From positions 62,001 to 126,000 of the forward strand of contig NZ_AUAZ01000001.1 in NCBI RefSeq assembly GCF_000428985.1: DNA of 64,000 bases, in the 5' to 3' direction. Shown piece by piece: positions 18,083-26,926 of this stretch; position 1 is the first letter of the stretch; each line of letters opens with the position of its first letter. This DNA is from Marinobacterium litorale DSM 23545. GTDB taxonomy: Bacteria; Pseudomonadota; Gammaproteobacteria; Pseudomonadales; Balneatricaceae. A model generated the notes under the pieces. That model ran no database searches. It worked only from the letters and a program-made list of their open reading frames with translations, and was not told the DNA's origin. The translations under genes were made by a program, and so were the position numbers.

Positions 18083-18103
18083 TTTCTGAATAATTTTGAT
18101 TGC

Positions 18104-18132
18104 AAATCCCCGGCTTAGCCGGGGATTTTTAT
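18104..18132 (+). terminator. Rho-independent terminator after pilA
   Basis: An 11-base perfect stem (AAATCCCCGGC, loop TTA, GCCGGGGATTT) is followed by a T-rich run. It ends the abundant pilA transcript; leaky read-through could give low expression of the downstream glycosyltransferases. A TTG-initiated extension of the next gene would begin inside it, which argues for the later start. Confidence 0.9.
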
Positions 18133-18143
18133 TTGTATTGAAA

Positions 18144-20099
18144 ATGTTTATTAAATTCCTTTTTTCTCCTGCCTCTCTTTTTCTGATTTTGCTCTTTATT
18201 TATTTGCCGGGAATTAGTGGAGCCCTGTATTACGATGATTACGCAAACCTGAAGAACTTATCTTCTATTAGTGACTTTAATAGCATTTATGATTTTGTTT
18301 TTAGTGGAAGAGCTGGTCCCCTAGGTAGACCCATAGCGCTCTTTTCATTTGTGCCATTTTCATCAGGATGGCCCGAAAATAAGCGCTTTGTGTTAGCTTT
18401 TAATATATTAATTCACTGCGTTAACTTTATATTGATATATTTATTATCCAAATTGATCCTAGTAAAAAGATTCGATGAATATAAAAAAATAGCTTTGCTT
18501 ACAGCATTTTTATGGGCGGTTTTACCGATATTAGCTTCGACAACATTAATAACCATACAGCGGATGACAAGCTTAGCCGCATCATTTGGTATTCTAGGTT
18601 TAATTGGTTTTGTATGGGCATATAAGTTTTATGGATTTAAAAAGTATACCGAAGCCACGTTAATCCAATTCTCTTTGCTTGGTATCGGGACAGTTTTATC
18701 TGTTTTTACAAAAGAAACAGGCGCTCTTATTCCTATTTTTGCCTTTCTGTTAGATAGAACTATCTTTAGAGAAAGGCTGTATTTTAGAGTAAAGCCATAT
18801 CTGGCTTACTCTAGAAGCTTTTTATTGGCAGCTCCTCTTATATTTTTTGTTTTTTATTTGTCACCTTTAAACAACGATTGGTTTGATAACAATAATTTTA
18901 GAGGCTTTTCGTTATGGGAGCGGTTTTCTACAGAGTTGACTATATTATGGGAGTATTTGTACCGAGGTTTTTTCCCCCAAAGCCCGACAGCGTATGGTCC
19001 CTTCCATGATTACTATGGAATTCGTGAATGGGATGTGATAACGATTGTAAGTGCTAGTTTATGGGTTTTTATAATATGTTTCAGTGCGTTTATATATAGA
19101 AAAAGTAAATGGCCGTTTTTTGCGGTTTTTTGGTTTTTAACTGGCCACCTTGCTGAGTCTACATTTATTAATCTGGAATTGTACTTTGAGCACCGGAATT
19201 ACTTGGCGATGTATGGGGTGTGTTTAGCATTGACCATTGGTGCATATTCTGTGAAGGGGCCTCTTCGCAACGTTGTGAGAAGTGCATACATCTTGTACTT
19301 ATTCCTCCTTGGAGCGATATTGCTGTCCATGACGTCGCTCTGGGGAGATCCGGTCCGAGCTGCCGATACTTGGAACATTAAACATCCTGGATCTGCAAGA
19401 GCAGTCTTACATGCCGTATTTCTAGACTTAGAAGAGAATAACAGTGATAAAATAGATAAAAGGGGCGTGGCTCTTCGAGAGTATCAGCGGAAAGCAATTG
19501 CATTGGAAGCTTTTGACAGAACAAAGAAAGCTTGTCCTGATTGCATAGATGTAAGGTTGATGGCGCTTGTATATAGCTGTGACTTTAACGATATTAAAGA
19601 CAGAGCTGAGAGGTTAGATGAGCTTTCAGCTATCGCGCGGGTTGGTCGGGTTAATATGAATGTTGCGGATAATTTATTTGAATTAGTGGATCTTGCTATT
19701 AACCGAAGCTGTGAGGAAGTAACGATCAAAAATGTTTATAAGTTCGTCAATGAGCTTTCGGAAAACATAGCGGTCAAATCAACTATGTATGCTAGCAAAA
19801 TACTGTTCAACAAGGCTCGTTTGCTAGAGGTTATAGGGAATTATGATGTTCTTTTAAAAGTACTGCGAGAAGCTGAACGGATATCTCCTAAAGCTCTACC
19901 TATTCTTCAGTATCAAGTTTATATAATGAAGAGAAATGGTGATTACGAAAGCGCAATAAAAGCAGTAGAAAGGAGACGAAAAAGTATTTTAAAAGGCGAA
20001 AATGAAAATGAATCTGGAGCAATGAATATGACGGTATTAGAAAAAATATTGGATGAAATAGATGCTGAAAGGAATGAAGGAAGAAAGATTCATGACTGA
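18144..20099 (+). CDS. TMTC-like GT-C membrane glycosyltransferase with C-terminal TPR region
   Basis: A 651-residue protein with roughly ten transmembrane helices in the first 420 residues. The first external loop carries an acidic pair D31-D32 (GALYYDDYANL), the metal- or substrate-binding signature of GT-C enzymes, followed by GRPIALFSF, an IQRMTSLAA segment and FEHRNYLAMYG; this set recurs in bacterial relatives of eukaryotic TMTC O-mannosyltransferases. The last 220 residues are helical repeats resembling TPRs. It probably transfers a sugar from a polyprenyl-phosphate donor to an exported protein; its position just after pilA suggests the pilin. Family recognition is fair; the acceptor is inferred. 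Confidence 0.65.
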   Translation: MFIKFLFSPASLFLILLFIYLPGISGALYYDDYANLKNLSSISDFNSIYDFVFSGRAGPLGRPIALFSFVPFSSGWPENKRFVLAFNILIHCVNFILIYLLSKLILVKRFDEYKKIALLTAFLWAVLPILASTTLITIQRMTSLAASFGILGLIGFVWAYKFYGFKKYTEATLIQFSLLGIGTVLSVFTKETGALIPIFAFLLDRTIFRERLYFRVKPYLAYSRSFLLAAPLIFFVFYLSPLNNDWFDNNNFRGFSLWERFSTELTILWEYLYRGFFPQSPTAYGPFHDYYGIREWDVITIVSASLWVFIICFSAFIYRKSKWPFFAVFWFLTGHLAESTFINLELYFEHRNYLAMYGVCLALTIGAYSVKGPLRNVVRSAYILYLFLLGAILLSMTSLWGDPVRAADTWNIKHPGSARAVLHAVFLDLEENNSDKIDKRGVALREYQRKAIALEAFDRTKKACPDCIDVRLMALVYSCDFNDIKDRAERLDELSAIARVGRVNMNVADNLFELVDLAINRSCEEVTIKNVYKFVNELSENIAVKSTMYASKILFNKARLLEVIGNYDVLLKVLREAERISPKALPILQYQVYIMKRNGDYESAIKAVERRRKSILKGENENESGAMNMTVLEKILDEIDAERNEGRKIHD

Positions 20100-20946
20100 A
20101 ATAACTGTCATAATTCCAGCAAAGAATGAGGAACGAGGTATAGGAGATTGTTTGAAAAAATTGAGAGAAGTTTGTCCTGAGTACCAAGTGGTAGTTGTAA
20201 ATGACGGCTCAACGGATAGCACTAAAGCTATTTCAGAGTTAGCAGGAGCTATTGTACTAAATCATCCATACTCAAAAGGTAATGGCGCAGCAATAAAAAC
20301 AGGTGCCAGATTTGCTAAAGGTGATCTATTAATATTTATGGATGCTGACGGTCAACATGATCCGTCAGATATTCCAAGATTAATTGATAAACTAAATGAG
20401 GGGTATGATCTAGTTGTTGGTGCTAGAGAAAGAGGGTCTCAAGCTAGTCTAGCAAGGGGTATGGCGAACCGATTTTATAATTGGTTAGCTAGTAATATCA
20501 CCGGACATCGTGTCAAAGATCTAACGTCGGGTTATAGAGTAGTTAAAGCTGAGAAGTTCAAAGAATTCATTTATCTATTGCCAAATGGGTTTTCCTATCC
20601 AACAACTAGTACGATGGCATTCTTCCGAGCTGGATATTCTGTAGCTTATGTTCCAATTCACGCATCAAAACGAGTTGGACAAAGCCATCTAAAGATTTTC
20701 AAGGATGGTATTAGGTTTTTATTAATAATTTTTAAGATAGGTGTACTTTATTCCCCGTTAAAACTTTTTGCACCTATTTCATTTTTTCTTTTTTTAAGTG
20801 CAAGTGCTTGGTACATATATACTGGATTTACGACTGGAAGATTCACAAATATGAGTGCTCTTCTCTATGGCGGAAGTGTGATGGTATTTCTAATGGGTCT
20901 TATTTCGGAACAGATAACCGCGCTGCTTTATAAAGATAAAGGCTAA
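20092..20946 (+). CDS. DPM1-like GT2 polyprenol-phosphate glycosyltransferase
   Basis: A 284-residue GT-A enzyme with VIIPAKNEE at the N-terminus, VVNDGSTD, and the nucleotide-sugar binding DADGQHD at residues 84-90, as in dolichol-phosphate mannose synthase and bacterial ArnC/GtrB-type enzymes. Two hydrophobic helices (about 225-280) anchor it to the membrane. It should load a sugar from a nucleotide donor on polyprenyl phosphate on the cytoplasmic face. It overlaps the preceding GT-C gene by eight bases, and such a donor enzyme beside a GT-C transferase is the expected functional pair. Confidence 0.85.
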   Translation: MTEITVIIPAKNEERGIGDCLKKLREVCPEYQVVVVNDGSTDSTKAISELAGAIVLNHPYSKGNGAAIKTGARFAKGDLLIFMDADGQHDPSDIPRLIDKLNEGYDLVVGARERGSQASLARGMANRFYNWLASNITGHRVKDLTSGYRVVKAEKFKEFIYLLPNGFSYPTTSTMAFFRAGYSVAYVPIHASKRVGQSHLKIFKDGIRFLLIIFKIGVLYSPLKLFAPISFFLFLSASAWYIYTGFTTGRFTNMSALLYGGSVMVFLMGLISEQITALLYKDKG

Positions 20947-20953
20947 TTTTTGT

Positions 20954-22024
20954 ATGAAAGTTTGCTATATACTAGCGTATAAGTCTCCCAGCTATATAAG
21001 AAGTCTCTCTTTAATTAATGCGCTAAAAAAAACAACCTGGGTTGAGCTGGATCTGATTATTAATGAACGTAGAGGGATGCTTAGATATTTTGAGGTTCTT
21101 TCTAAATTATATAAATATAGAAAGAATAGAGATGTAGTTTACATCATAGGGTTTCGTGGGATCGAAATTTATTGGCCTGTGAGATGGCTAGTAGGAACTT
21201 CTACAATAGCACTAGACGCTCTAATGTCGCCGTATTTGTCACTGTCTGAAGAAAGAAAATTCGGTTGGTTTGGAGCCATGGCTTCCTATTTTTATCAACC
21301 GTTTGAGGCGTCAGTAATGAAAGATGCTAATTTAGTATTTACAGATACTGAAGGGCATTCAGATAAGTTCTCAAGTTGCTTCAACATTAACGAAAGCAAG
21401 GTAAAAATTATTCCAATAGGGGCTATAGAGAACTCCTACATCCCAAAAACGTTAGATGAAAAAAGCGAGTTCGTAGTACTTTACTACGGTTCTTTTTTGC
21501 CTCTCCATGGTGTGGAAACACTATTTAAAGCAATTTTAAATTTGAGGGGGGTTCCTATCCTATTTCAGTTAATAGGAGGAGGAAAAAAAATTGAAAGAAG
21601 GGTTAAATATATCAATAAAACTTTTCCTGATGTAAAGATCAAATATGAAAGGTGGGTTGACTATCGTGACTTAATTAATGAAATAATACCGAAAGCAAAT
21701 TTAATTTTAGGAGGGCCTTTCGGGGGAACACCGCAAGCGTCTAGAGTCGTTACGGGAAAAACGGTTCAAGCGTTAGCCTCTTCTAAGGCTTGTATTGTAG
21801 GTGCAATGAATCGAAACGCATATGATTTTGTAGATAAATTTAACTGCTTATTAGTATCACAGAATGATCATGCTGATTTAACTGATAAAATAATTTGGGC
21901 GTTTGAAAATAGAGATAAGTTGATGAATATAGGTATAAACGGCAAAAAACTATATCAACATCATTTTGATGAGCACATTATTACTGATAGAGTTCAGAGT
22001 GCTTTAAGAAGTCTAACTTTTTAG
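20954..22024 (+). CDS. GT4-type glycosyltransferase
   Basis: A 356-residue protein with the two Rossmann-like halves of GT-B enzymes: an N-terminal half without strong motifs and a C-terminal half with VVLYYGSFLPLHGVETLFKAI, FQLIGGG and a conserved KTVQALASSKACIVG region as in GT4 family members. Donor and acceptor are unknown. It follows the DPM1-like gene by seven bases and closes this plus-strand operon. Its 3' end overlaps the convergent GT2 gene by 12 bases. Codon use is AT-rich like the rest of the island. Confidence 0.7.
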   Translation: MKVCYILAYKSPSYIRSLSLINALKKTTWVELDLIINERRGMLRYFEVLSKLYKYRKNRDVVYIIGFRGIEIYWPVRWLVGTSTIALDALMSPYLSLSEERKFGWFGAMASYFYQPFEASVMKDANLVFTDTEGHSDKFSSCFNINESKVKIIPIGAIENSYIPKTLDEKSEFVVLYYGSFLPLHGVETLFKAILNLRGVPILFQLIGGGKKIERRVKYINKTFPDVKIKYERWVDYRDLINEIIPKANLILGGPFGGTPQASRVVTGKTVQALASSKACIVGAMNRNAYDFVDKFNCLLVSQNDHADLTDKIIWAFENRDKLMNIGINGKKLYQHHFDEHIITDRVQSALRSLTF

Positions 22025-22846
22025 TTTGCGGATAATTGTTTTAGATAGATCAAAAATGTACTGAGATATCGTGTATTCTTTTTTTAAGCACTTTATTTGA
22101 ATATACAGTCTTTTTAAGTAATCTGCTGTTTTTAAAGGGTTTGATAATTTTTTGATATAAAAAAGATAACCTGCTTTCTTTGCGCCAATGACGTTGCGAG
22201 AATGTTGTCTGTAATAAACTAGTGGTTCATCGATGAAATATATGATGCCTCTATTTTTCATTACCTGGCAAGAAATCCACCAATCGTGCATCATGGCCTC
22301 GTTTGGTATCGGCGACGAAAGATTAACGGCTTTTCTATTGAAGATCATTGCACAACCAGAAACGCTATTCTCGACTAATATGTCTTCAAGCCTTTCAATT
22401 TTCTTTTTTAGCTTTAAGTGAAAGAAAAAGGAATCTTCAAAAATTGTTCCGGTTTCATCGATTAGTGATAAATCAGAATGGACCAATATTGGTAACTCTG
22501 GATTAGATTTTTCTAGCTCCAATATTTTATTATACATCTTCTCTAATTTTTCAGGTAACCAGATATCATCTTGGTCAGAAAACATAATGTAAGAAGATGA
22601 TGATTTATTAAGAAGATATGAAAAGTTTTTTTTTGCTCCACCTGGAAAAAAATCGTCATCTAAGAAAAATACTTTATCTGGCATTTTCTGTGTGTAGGAC
22701 CTAATGATGTTTCTTGTCTCATCGTTGGAACCATCATCGTGAATGATCAAGCGAAATGATTGAAAGCTTTGATTAATTATTGAGTCAATTTGTTGTCTTA
22801 AGTATTCGGCACCATTATATGTGGCTAACAAAACGTCTATCATCAT
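22013..22846 (-). CDS. GT2 family glycosyltransferase (rhamnosyltransferase-like)
   Basis: A 277-residue protein with VLLATYNGAEYLRQQIDSI, IIHDDGSND, the DxD-type SDQDDIW and a late HDWWIS segment, a combination common in rhamnosyl- and galactosyltransferases of O-antigen and capsule clusters. A soluble, membrane-associated cytoplasmic enzyme is expected. Because the same operon makes dTDP-L-rhamnose, rhamnose is a plausible donor sugar. It overlaps the preceding operon gene by four bases and the convergent plus-strand gene by 12. Confidence 0.85.
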   Translation of the reverse strand: MMIDVLLATYNGAEYLRQQIDSIINQSFQSFRLIIHDDGSNDETRNIIRSYTQKMPDKVFFLDDDFFPGGAKKNFSYLLNKSSSSYIMFSDQDDIWLPEKLEKMYNKILELEKSNPELPILVHSDLSLIDETGTIFEDSFFFHLKLKKKIERLEDILVENSVSGCAMIFNRKAVNLSSPIPNEAMMHDWWISCQVMKNRGIIYFIDEPLVYYRQHSRNVIGAKKAGYLFYIKKLSNPLKTADYLKRLYIQIKCLKKEYTISQYIFDLSKTIIRKLKS

Positions 22847-23670
22847 ATTTTGATATCTAATGATATATTATTTCTTTTGATTAAATGATGTAGAGATTTT
22901 AAGTTCTGATATTGCGTGTCGCTCATTTGAATATAGAGGTGTCTGAAATTGATTTTTTTTGAGTGAAGTAAATAGGGGAGTATCATTGTTTCTCCCATTA
23001 TAATATCCCCTTCATACTCTATTATAGAGCCTTCTAGCGAAAAATCTTGGGCGAAAATCTCCTTTAAATTCGATTGCCTTTCTAAATGAATCCTTTTATT
23101 AGGGTTTGGATGTCTAATTATGCACACTTTTTTATATTTAGAAGGTAAAGAATTCACGCCCAACGATTCTATGATTACTGCATCGTAATTGTTAAGGTTT
23201 TCACAAGGCTGGCTTTTATCGAATAAGCTATTGATGTTTTCTGGTCTTACTTTTCTTATGTTGGATGTCCAGGAGCCCATTTTAGTGTAGTCGGAAAATG
23301 TAACTAGTGAACGTGCCTTTTGAGTTAAATTTTTCGAAATATTGATCGGATTTTCTCTCAATGTATCCATTCCATCATCTATTAAATTTACGTTATTAAG
23401 TAAATTGATGTAATGGAGTAGACTCTTATTTATCCTGTCATGTGGCACATAAGCCTCAATATTCGAAAGTGGTAGTAGATTGAATATGTTACATAAAATT
23501 GACGTCTTTGATATTGGTATATATTTTACGTTTTTGATAGCTTTATTTGGCGCTATTCTGGCTCTATCAAATAGCAAGAAGTATTTTATATTCTTATTTT
23601 TTTCCTGCTCGGCAAGACTGGTGGCTAAAGAAAAGGTGATTTTATTAAGGCACAATACAATCTTATTCAT
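22843..23670 (-). CDS. Unknown protein of the polysaccharide operon, possibly a glycosyltransferase
   Basis: A 275-residue protein that I cannot assign with confidence. Visible features are an N-terminal strand MNKIVLCLNKITFSLATSLA, an LIDDGMDTLRE segment near residue 95 that recalls the DDG motif of GT52-like LOS sialyltransferases and polysialyltransferases, and IIRHPNPNKR near residue 180. No signal peptide or transmembrane helix is evident. It is coupled by short overlaps to glycosyltransferase genes on both sides, so a transferase role is likely but inferred. Confidence 0.4.
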   Translation of the reverse strand: MNKIVLCLNKITFSLATSLAEQEKNKNIKYFLLFDRARIAPNKAIKNVKYIPISKTSILCNIFNLLPLSNIEAYVPHDRINKSLLHYINLLNNVNLIDDGMDTLRENPINISKNLTQKARSLVTFSDYTKMGSWTSNIRKVRPENINSLFDKSQPCENLNNYDAVIIESLGVNSLPSKYKKVCIIRHPNPNKRIHLERQSNLKEIFAQDFSLEGSIIEYEGDIIMGETMILPYLLHSKKINFRHLYIQMSDTQYQNLKSLHHLIKRNNISLDIKI

Positions 23671-24694
23671 TTATAAATATTTTTTGCCAGTCATCTAAAA
23701 TTCTTTTATTCTGGAGATAAATTAGTTTATCTATGTCGCCCCTCTGTCTTGTTTTTTTTGCGCTATATTTTAAATTTTCATAGTCGACACCTATGGTAAT
23801 GAATTCCTGATACTTCTTATAACTTGGTATTGGGTCTGCTATTACGTTTAACCCATGTGAAAGAGCAGTTAAAACTCTATTAGATGATTTTGATAATGTG
23901 AAAGGAGTTTTTTTAATTGGTATAATACATGTATCATGGAGACTAAGAATATCCGATGAAAATTGCAAATTCCATTCAATATATAAAGTAGGACATTTTA
24001 GCCTTTCTAATATTGGACTAAAGCTTTTTTTTGAGTTGCTCATTACAGTAAAAGTAATTGGGCGTTTTTCATATACTTTATTCAAGATATCAATGGTTAG
24101 TGAAAGATCGTCGATCCCACCGCCCGAGTGTGGTGTCCCTTTATTACCAAACCAAATGATATTTTCGGGCCCTTTAGCTTCGTTGGATTTTAAAAAAGAT
24201 TTAAGCCTTTTATATTCTCTATATTTGCTGGGGCTAAAGATTGTATCATACTTTGAATATGAGCTAGGCTTTTCAGTCAAATCCTCTATAACTCTTATTT
24301 TGTTTTTGTTTTTGTATTTTGATATCTCGTTTGCTAAATAATCGCTCGATGTGATTATATTATCAATTTTATCGATCGCGTTAATAAAGTCTATTTTCCT
24401 TTTTTTTAATTTAGGTGTTTCATGTTTGTAGAAGATATGATTATCACATAAATCAAGATATAGTTCGGTGCCAAATTTCTCTTTAAGCTTTATGGCATGC
24501 GCAATACTTTTTGAATCATAACGTTTTGATAAAATAAGGGTGTGAGGTCTTCTAAATGAAAATAAGAAAGGTTTTTTTATATAGAATGATGGTCCGTAAA
24601 GACGCTCCTCAAATAATTTAACGATATTAAGGCAGCGTATCCTATAGCTTGCAACTCTTTTATTATTTGTTTGCGGCCAAAAATAGATGTTCAA
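23663..24694 (-). CDS. GT-B type glycosyltransferase
   Basis: A 343-residue protein starting MNIYFWPQTNNKRVASYRIRC, with an IIWFGNKGTPHSGGGIDDL segment that opens the second domain and a C-terminal RVLTALSHGLNVIADPIPSY stretch resembling the donor-binding region of GT1/GT4 enzymes. The gene is very AT-rich. It overlaps the genes on both sides by 4-8 bases, so it belongs to the same long operon. Substrates are unknown. Confidence 0.55.
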   Translation of the reverse strand: MNIYFWPQTNNKRVASYRIRCLNIVKLFEERLYGPSFYIKKPFLFSFRRPHTLILSKRYDSKSIAHAIKLKEKFGTELYLDLCDNHIFYKHETPKLKKRKIDFINAIDKIDNIITSSDYLANEISKYKNKNKIRVIEDLTEKPSSYSKYDTIFSPSKYREYKRLKSFLKSNEAKGPENIIWFGNKGTPHSGGGIDDLSLTIDILNKVYEKRPITFTVMSNSKKSFSPILERLKCPTLYIEWNLQFSSDILSLHDTCIIPIKKTPFTLSKSSNRVLTALSHGLNVIADPIPSYKKYQEFITIGVDYENLKYSAKKTRQRGDIDKLIYLQNKRILDDWQKIFINE

Positions 24695-25638
24695 ATTTTT
24701 CTCCTGATATTTGGTCTAGCTATTATTTCTATTCTGGCGCTTTGATGCGTAATACCTAAAAAAAAGGATAGTATTGCTCTTAGAAATAATGCTTTTCTGG
24801 AATTCTTTATCCATCTAAATAACGAATTTATCAGGCTTCCTTTATTTGTATATATTAATATACTTTCAATAATAGTGTTCGGATTTTTTTGCCACCGCAC
24901 ATTCGTTATTTCATACCCAGATTCTTGTAGGACACGAATTATCGATTTTTTATTGAAGTGATATAAGTGTGTCGGTAATTGTATATCGTAACATTTATCT
25001 CTAAAAATTCGCCTGCAAAGCGAGTTGGCATCGGGTATGGAAATAACTAATATTCCATCATCGGAGATCCAGTTTCTTATCTTTTTTAGGATCTTAGTGG
25101 GGGCATGCATATGCTCTAAAACCATCCACATAGTCACCACGTCGAAATATTTTCCAAGGTCCCTTAAATCATATATGTCTGTATATAGAATGTCTAAGTT
25201 ACTATTAACTACATTATTTTCGGCATGGGAGGAAAATTCGATTCCTTTAACTTTCCAGCCCTTATCTTGCATTTCATTGATATATGCACCGTTAGCACAC
25301 CCAATGTCTAGTAGATTTCCTGGTGGTTTTTTCTTAATGCATCTATTTTCAAGGCCCAACAACACTGCCAACTTATAGGCAAAGTTGCTTTTGTGTTTCT
25401 TACGTTCCTGTGAGTGATTGTAAGGTGTATATGTTGATGGGTAATAATACCCTATTGTATCTCTCGTTGGCCTTGGGTTTGTACGCTGAAGTCCACATGT
25501 CAAACATTCTACAATGGTGTAAGTTCCTTCTAAGCCATGTAAATGATCTCGACCGGATAGAACATGTTCATCGCGAGGTACGCAGCCATTGGGGCAGGTA
25601 CAAAATTCTAACTCTATGAAACTTGGTATGTCATTCAT
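24691..25638 (-). CDS. Class I SAM-dependent methyltransferase with N-terminal zinc-type cysteines
   Basis: A 315-residue protein. The N-terminus has CTCPNGC and CLTCGLQRTNPRP, a cysteine arrangement like the putative zinc-binding domain of sugar C- and O-methyltransferases. The SAM motif LLDIGCANGAY lies near residue 107, followed by DVVTMWMVLEHMHAP. C-terminal residues are hydrophobic and basic. It may methylate a sugar of the surface glycan. It overlaps both operon neighbours. Confidence 0.75.
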   Translation of the reverse strand: MNDIPSFIELEFCTCPNGCVPRDEHVLSGRDHLHGLEGTYTIVECLTCGLQRTNPRPTRDTIGYYYPSTYTPYNHSQERKKHKSNFAYKLAVLLGLENRCIKKKPPGNLLDIGCANGAYINEMQDKGWKVKGIEFSSHAENNVVNSNLDILYTDIYDLRDLGKYFDVVTMWMVLEHMHAPTKILKKIRNWISDDGILVISIPDANSLCRRIFRDKCYDIQLPTHLYHFNKKSIIRVLQESGYEITNVRWQKNPNTIIESILIYTNKGSLINSLFRWIKNSRKALFLRAILSFFLGITHQSARIEIIARPNIRRKI

Positions 25639-26926
25639 GAAGTTTTTTTCTAAGAATTAAAAAGAGTATACCAAAATTAGACATGTAATGTAGCGTAATA
25701 CCTAAAGCAATCCCTTTTATTCCAAACATCAAAAATAGTATGTATTTATAGATTATGCCAATGAGAAATCCTATTATTCCTATTTGTGCGGGTGTTTTAT
25801 TTGAGCCTATTGTGAAGAAGAAAGCATTTGTTAAGATCCCACTAAGTGACGCAAATAGGAAACCACTTAAAATTATCATTATTTCAATTAAATTTTTTGT
25901 TAGACTTTGATCGATGTTCATCAAGTCTGAAAGAAGCTGAGGTATAAAAATGAATGAAATTCCGAGTGCGGTGATTATTATTAAGGTTCCGGATGTGATT
26001 ATAAATAGTGATCGTATGTACAGCTTATATGCTTTTCTTTTTTCTTTCCTGTTTATGAGATTTGAGAAGCTAGGGATTAGAGGAGTGATGTAGACTTTTT
26101 CGGATATTGCAATTACGCTTGATATAATTGTCTGTGCAATATTTAAATCCGTTATTCCGCCTGCCTGTGTGTGTGAAGCGAAGTGCCTATCCACTAAAGG
26201 TGATGCTTTATAAAATGGTGTGGTTAGTGTAATAGGAAGCATTTTTAGCCATTCATCTTTCCTTGTTATTGATGTTTTTATTAAAGGTTTTTTGAAATCT
26301 ATTATAAAAAGCTGGATGCTGTAAATAATAATGGATCGAGTTAGCATCCCCCAAGCTGCCATCGTTATATCTTCATTTCTTAGAGTTAAACTTAAAAAAA
26401 TTAATAATATAACAGTTCCTACTAGGCTTGGAGTTTCTGCTAAAAGGTAAAACTCCTGAGACCTAAGCGTTATTGATATATATGCTGATATAATGCCAAA
26501 AAACGTACAAAACGATAAAATATAACTATAATCTTTGAAGTTTTCGATGTTTTCTTTTGAAAAGCCTGTAAAGATGAAACTTTCAGAGAAGTATGTCGAA
26601 ATAAGAGATAAAATTAACGCAATAAGCGCTGAAATTATTGAATGGGCATAGCCAATCGATTTTTTTCTTCTGAATTGTGACCTGTTGTCATCGGCATTTG
26701 ATATCGTAAGTTTTGTATACCATACGCTATGTAAGCTTGCAGTCCCGACAGCTAAAAGTATAAAAGGGATAGTTTGTGCAGCTATGAAAGTGTCTGTTTT
26801 TTCTCCAGGACCTATAAGCAAAATTATTAGTATTTGTATTGTCGCTTGGCCTATAAGTTGCGCTCCTGTAACCGCAGCAATATAAAACCTACGTTTCTTT
26901 GATACCATTATTTTTTTTGTTTGCAA
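25631..26926 (-). CDS. MurJ/Wzx-like polysaccharide flippase
   Basis: A 431-residue integral membrane protein with about 12 hydrophobic segments and charged loops, including YTKLTISNADDN, PFYKASPLVDRHFASH and FFTIGSNKTPAQIGIIGF, a pattern typical of the MOP superfamily (MurJ/MviN-like lipid-linked oligosaccharide flippases). It should move undecaprenyl-linked units to the periplasm. No recognisable Wzy polymerase is present in the window. Confidence 0.75.
   Translation of the reverse strand: MQTKKIMVSKKRRFYIAAVTGAQLIGQATIQILIILLIGPGEKTDTFIAAQTIPFILLAVGTASLHSVWYTKLTISNADDNRSQFRRKKSIGYAHSIISALIALILSLISTYFSESFIFTGFSKENIENFKDYSYILSFCTFFGIISAYISITLRSQEFYLLAETPSLVGTVILLIFLSLTLRNEDITMAAWGMLTRSIIIYSIQLFIIDFKKPLIKTSITRKDEWLKMLPITLTTPFYKASPLVDRHFASHTQAGGITDLNIAQTIISSVIAISEKVYITPLIPSFSNLINRKEKRKAYKLYIRSLFIITSGTLIIITALGISFIFIPQLLSDLMNIDQSLTKNLIEIMIILSGFLFASLSGILTNAFFFTIGSNKTPAQIGIIGFLIGIIYKYILFLMFGIKGIALGITLHYMSNFGILFLILRKKLHE

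Noticed and set aside
18096-18143. An upstream TTG start for the GT-C transferase gene
   Set aside because: It would place the start of translation inside the pilA terminator stem and has no ribosome site; ATG 18144 follows the terminator.
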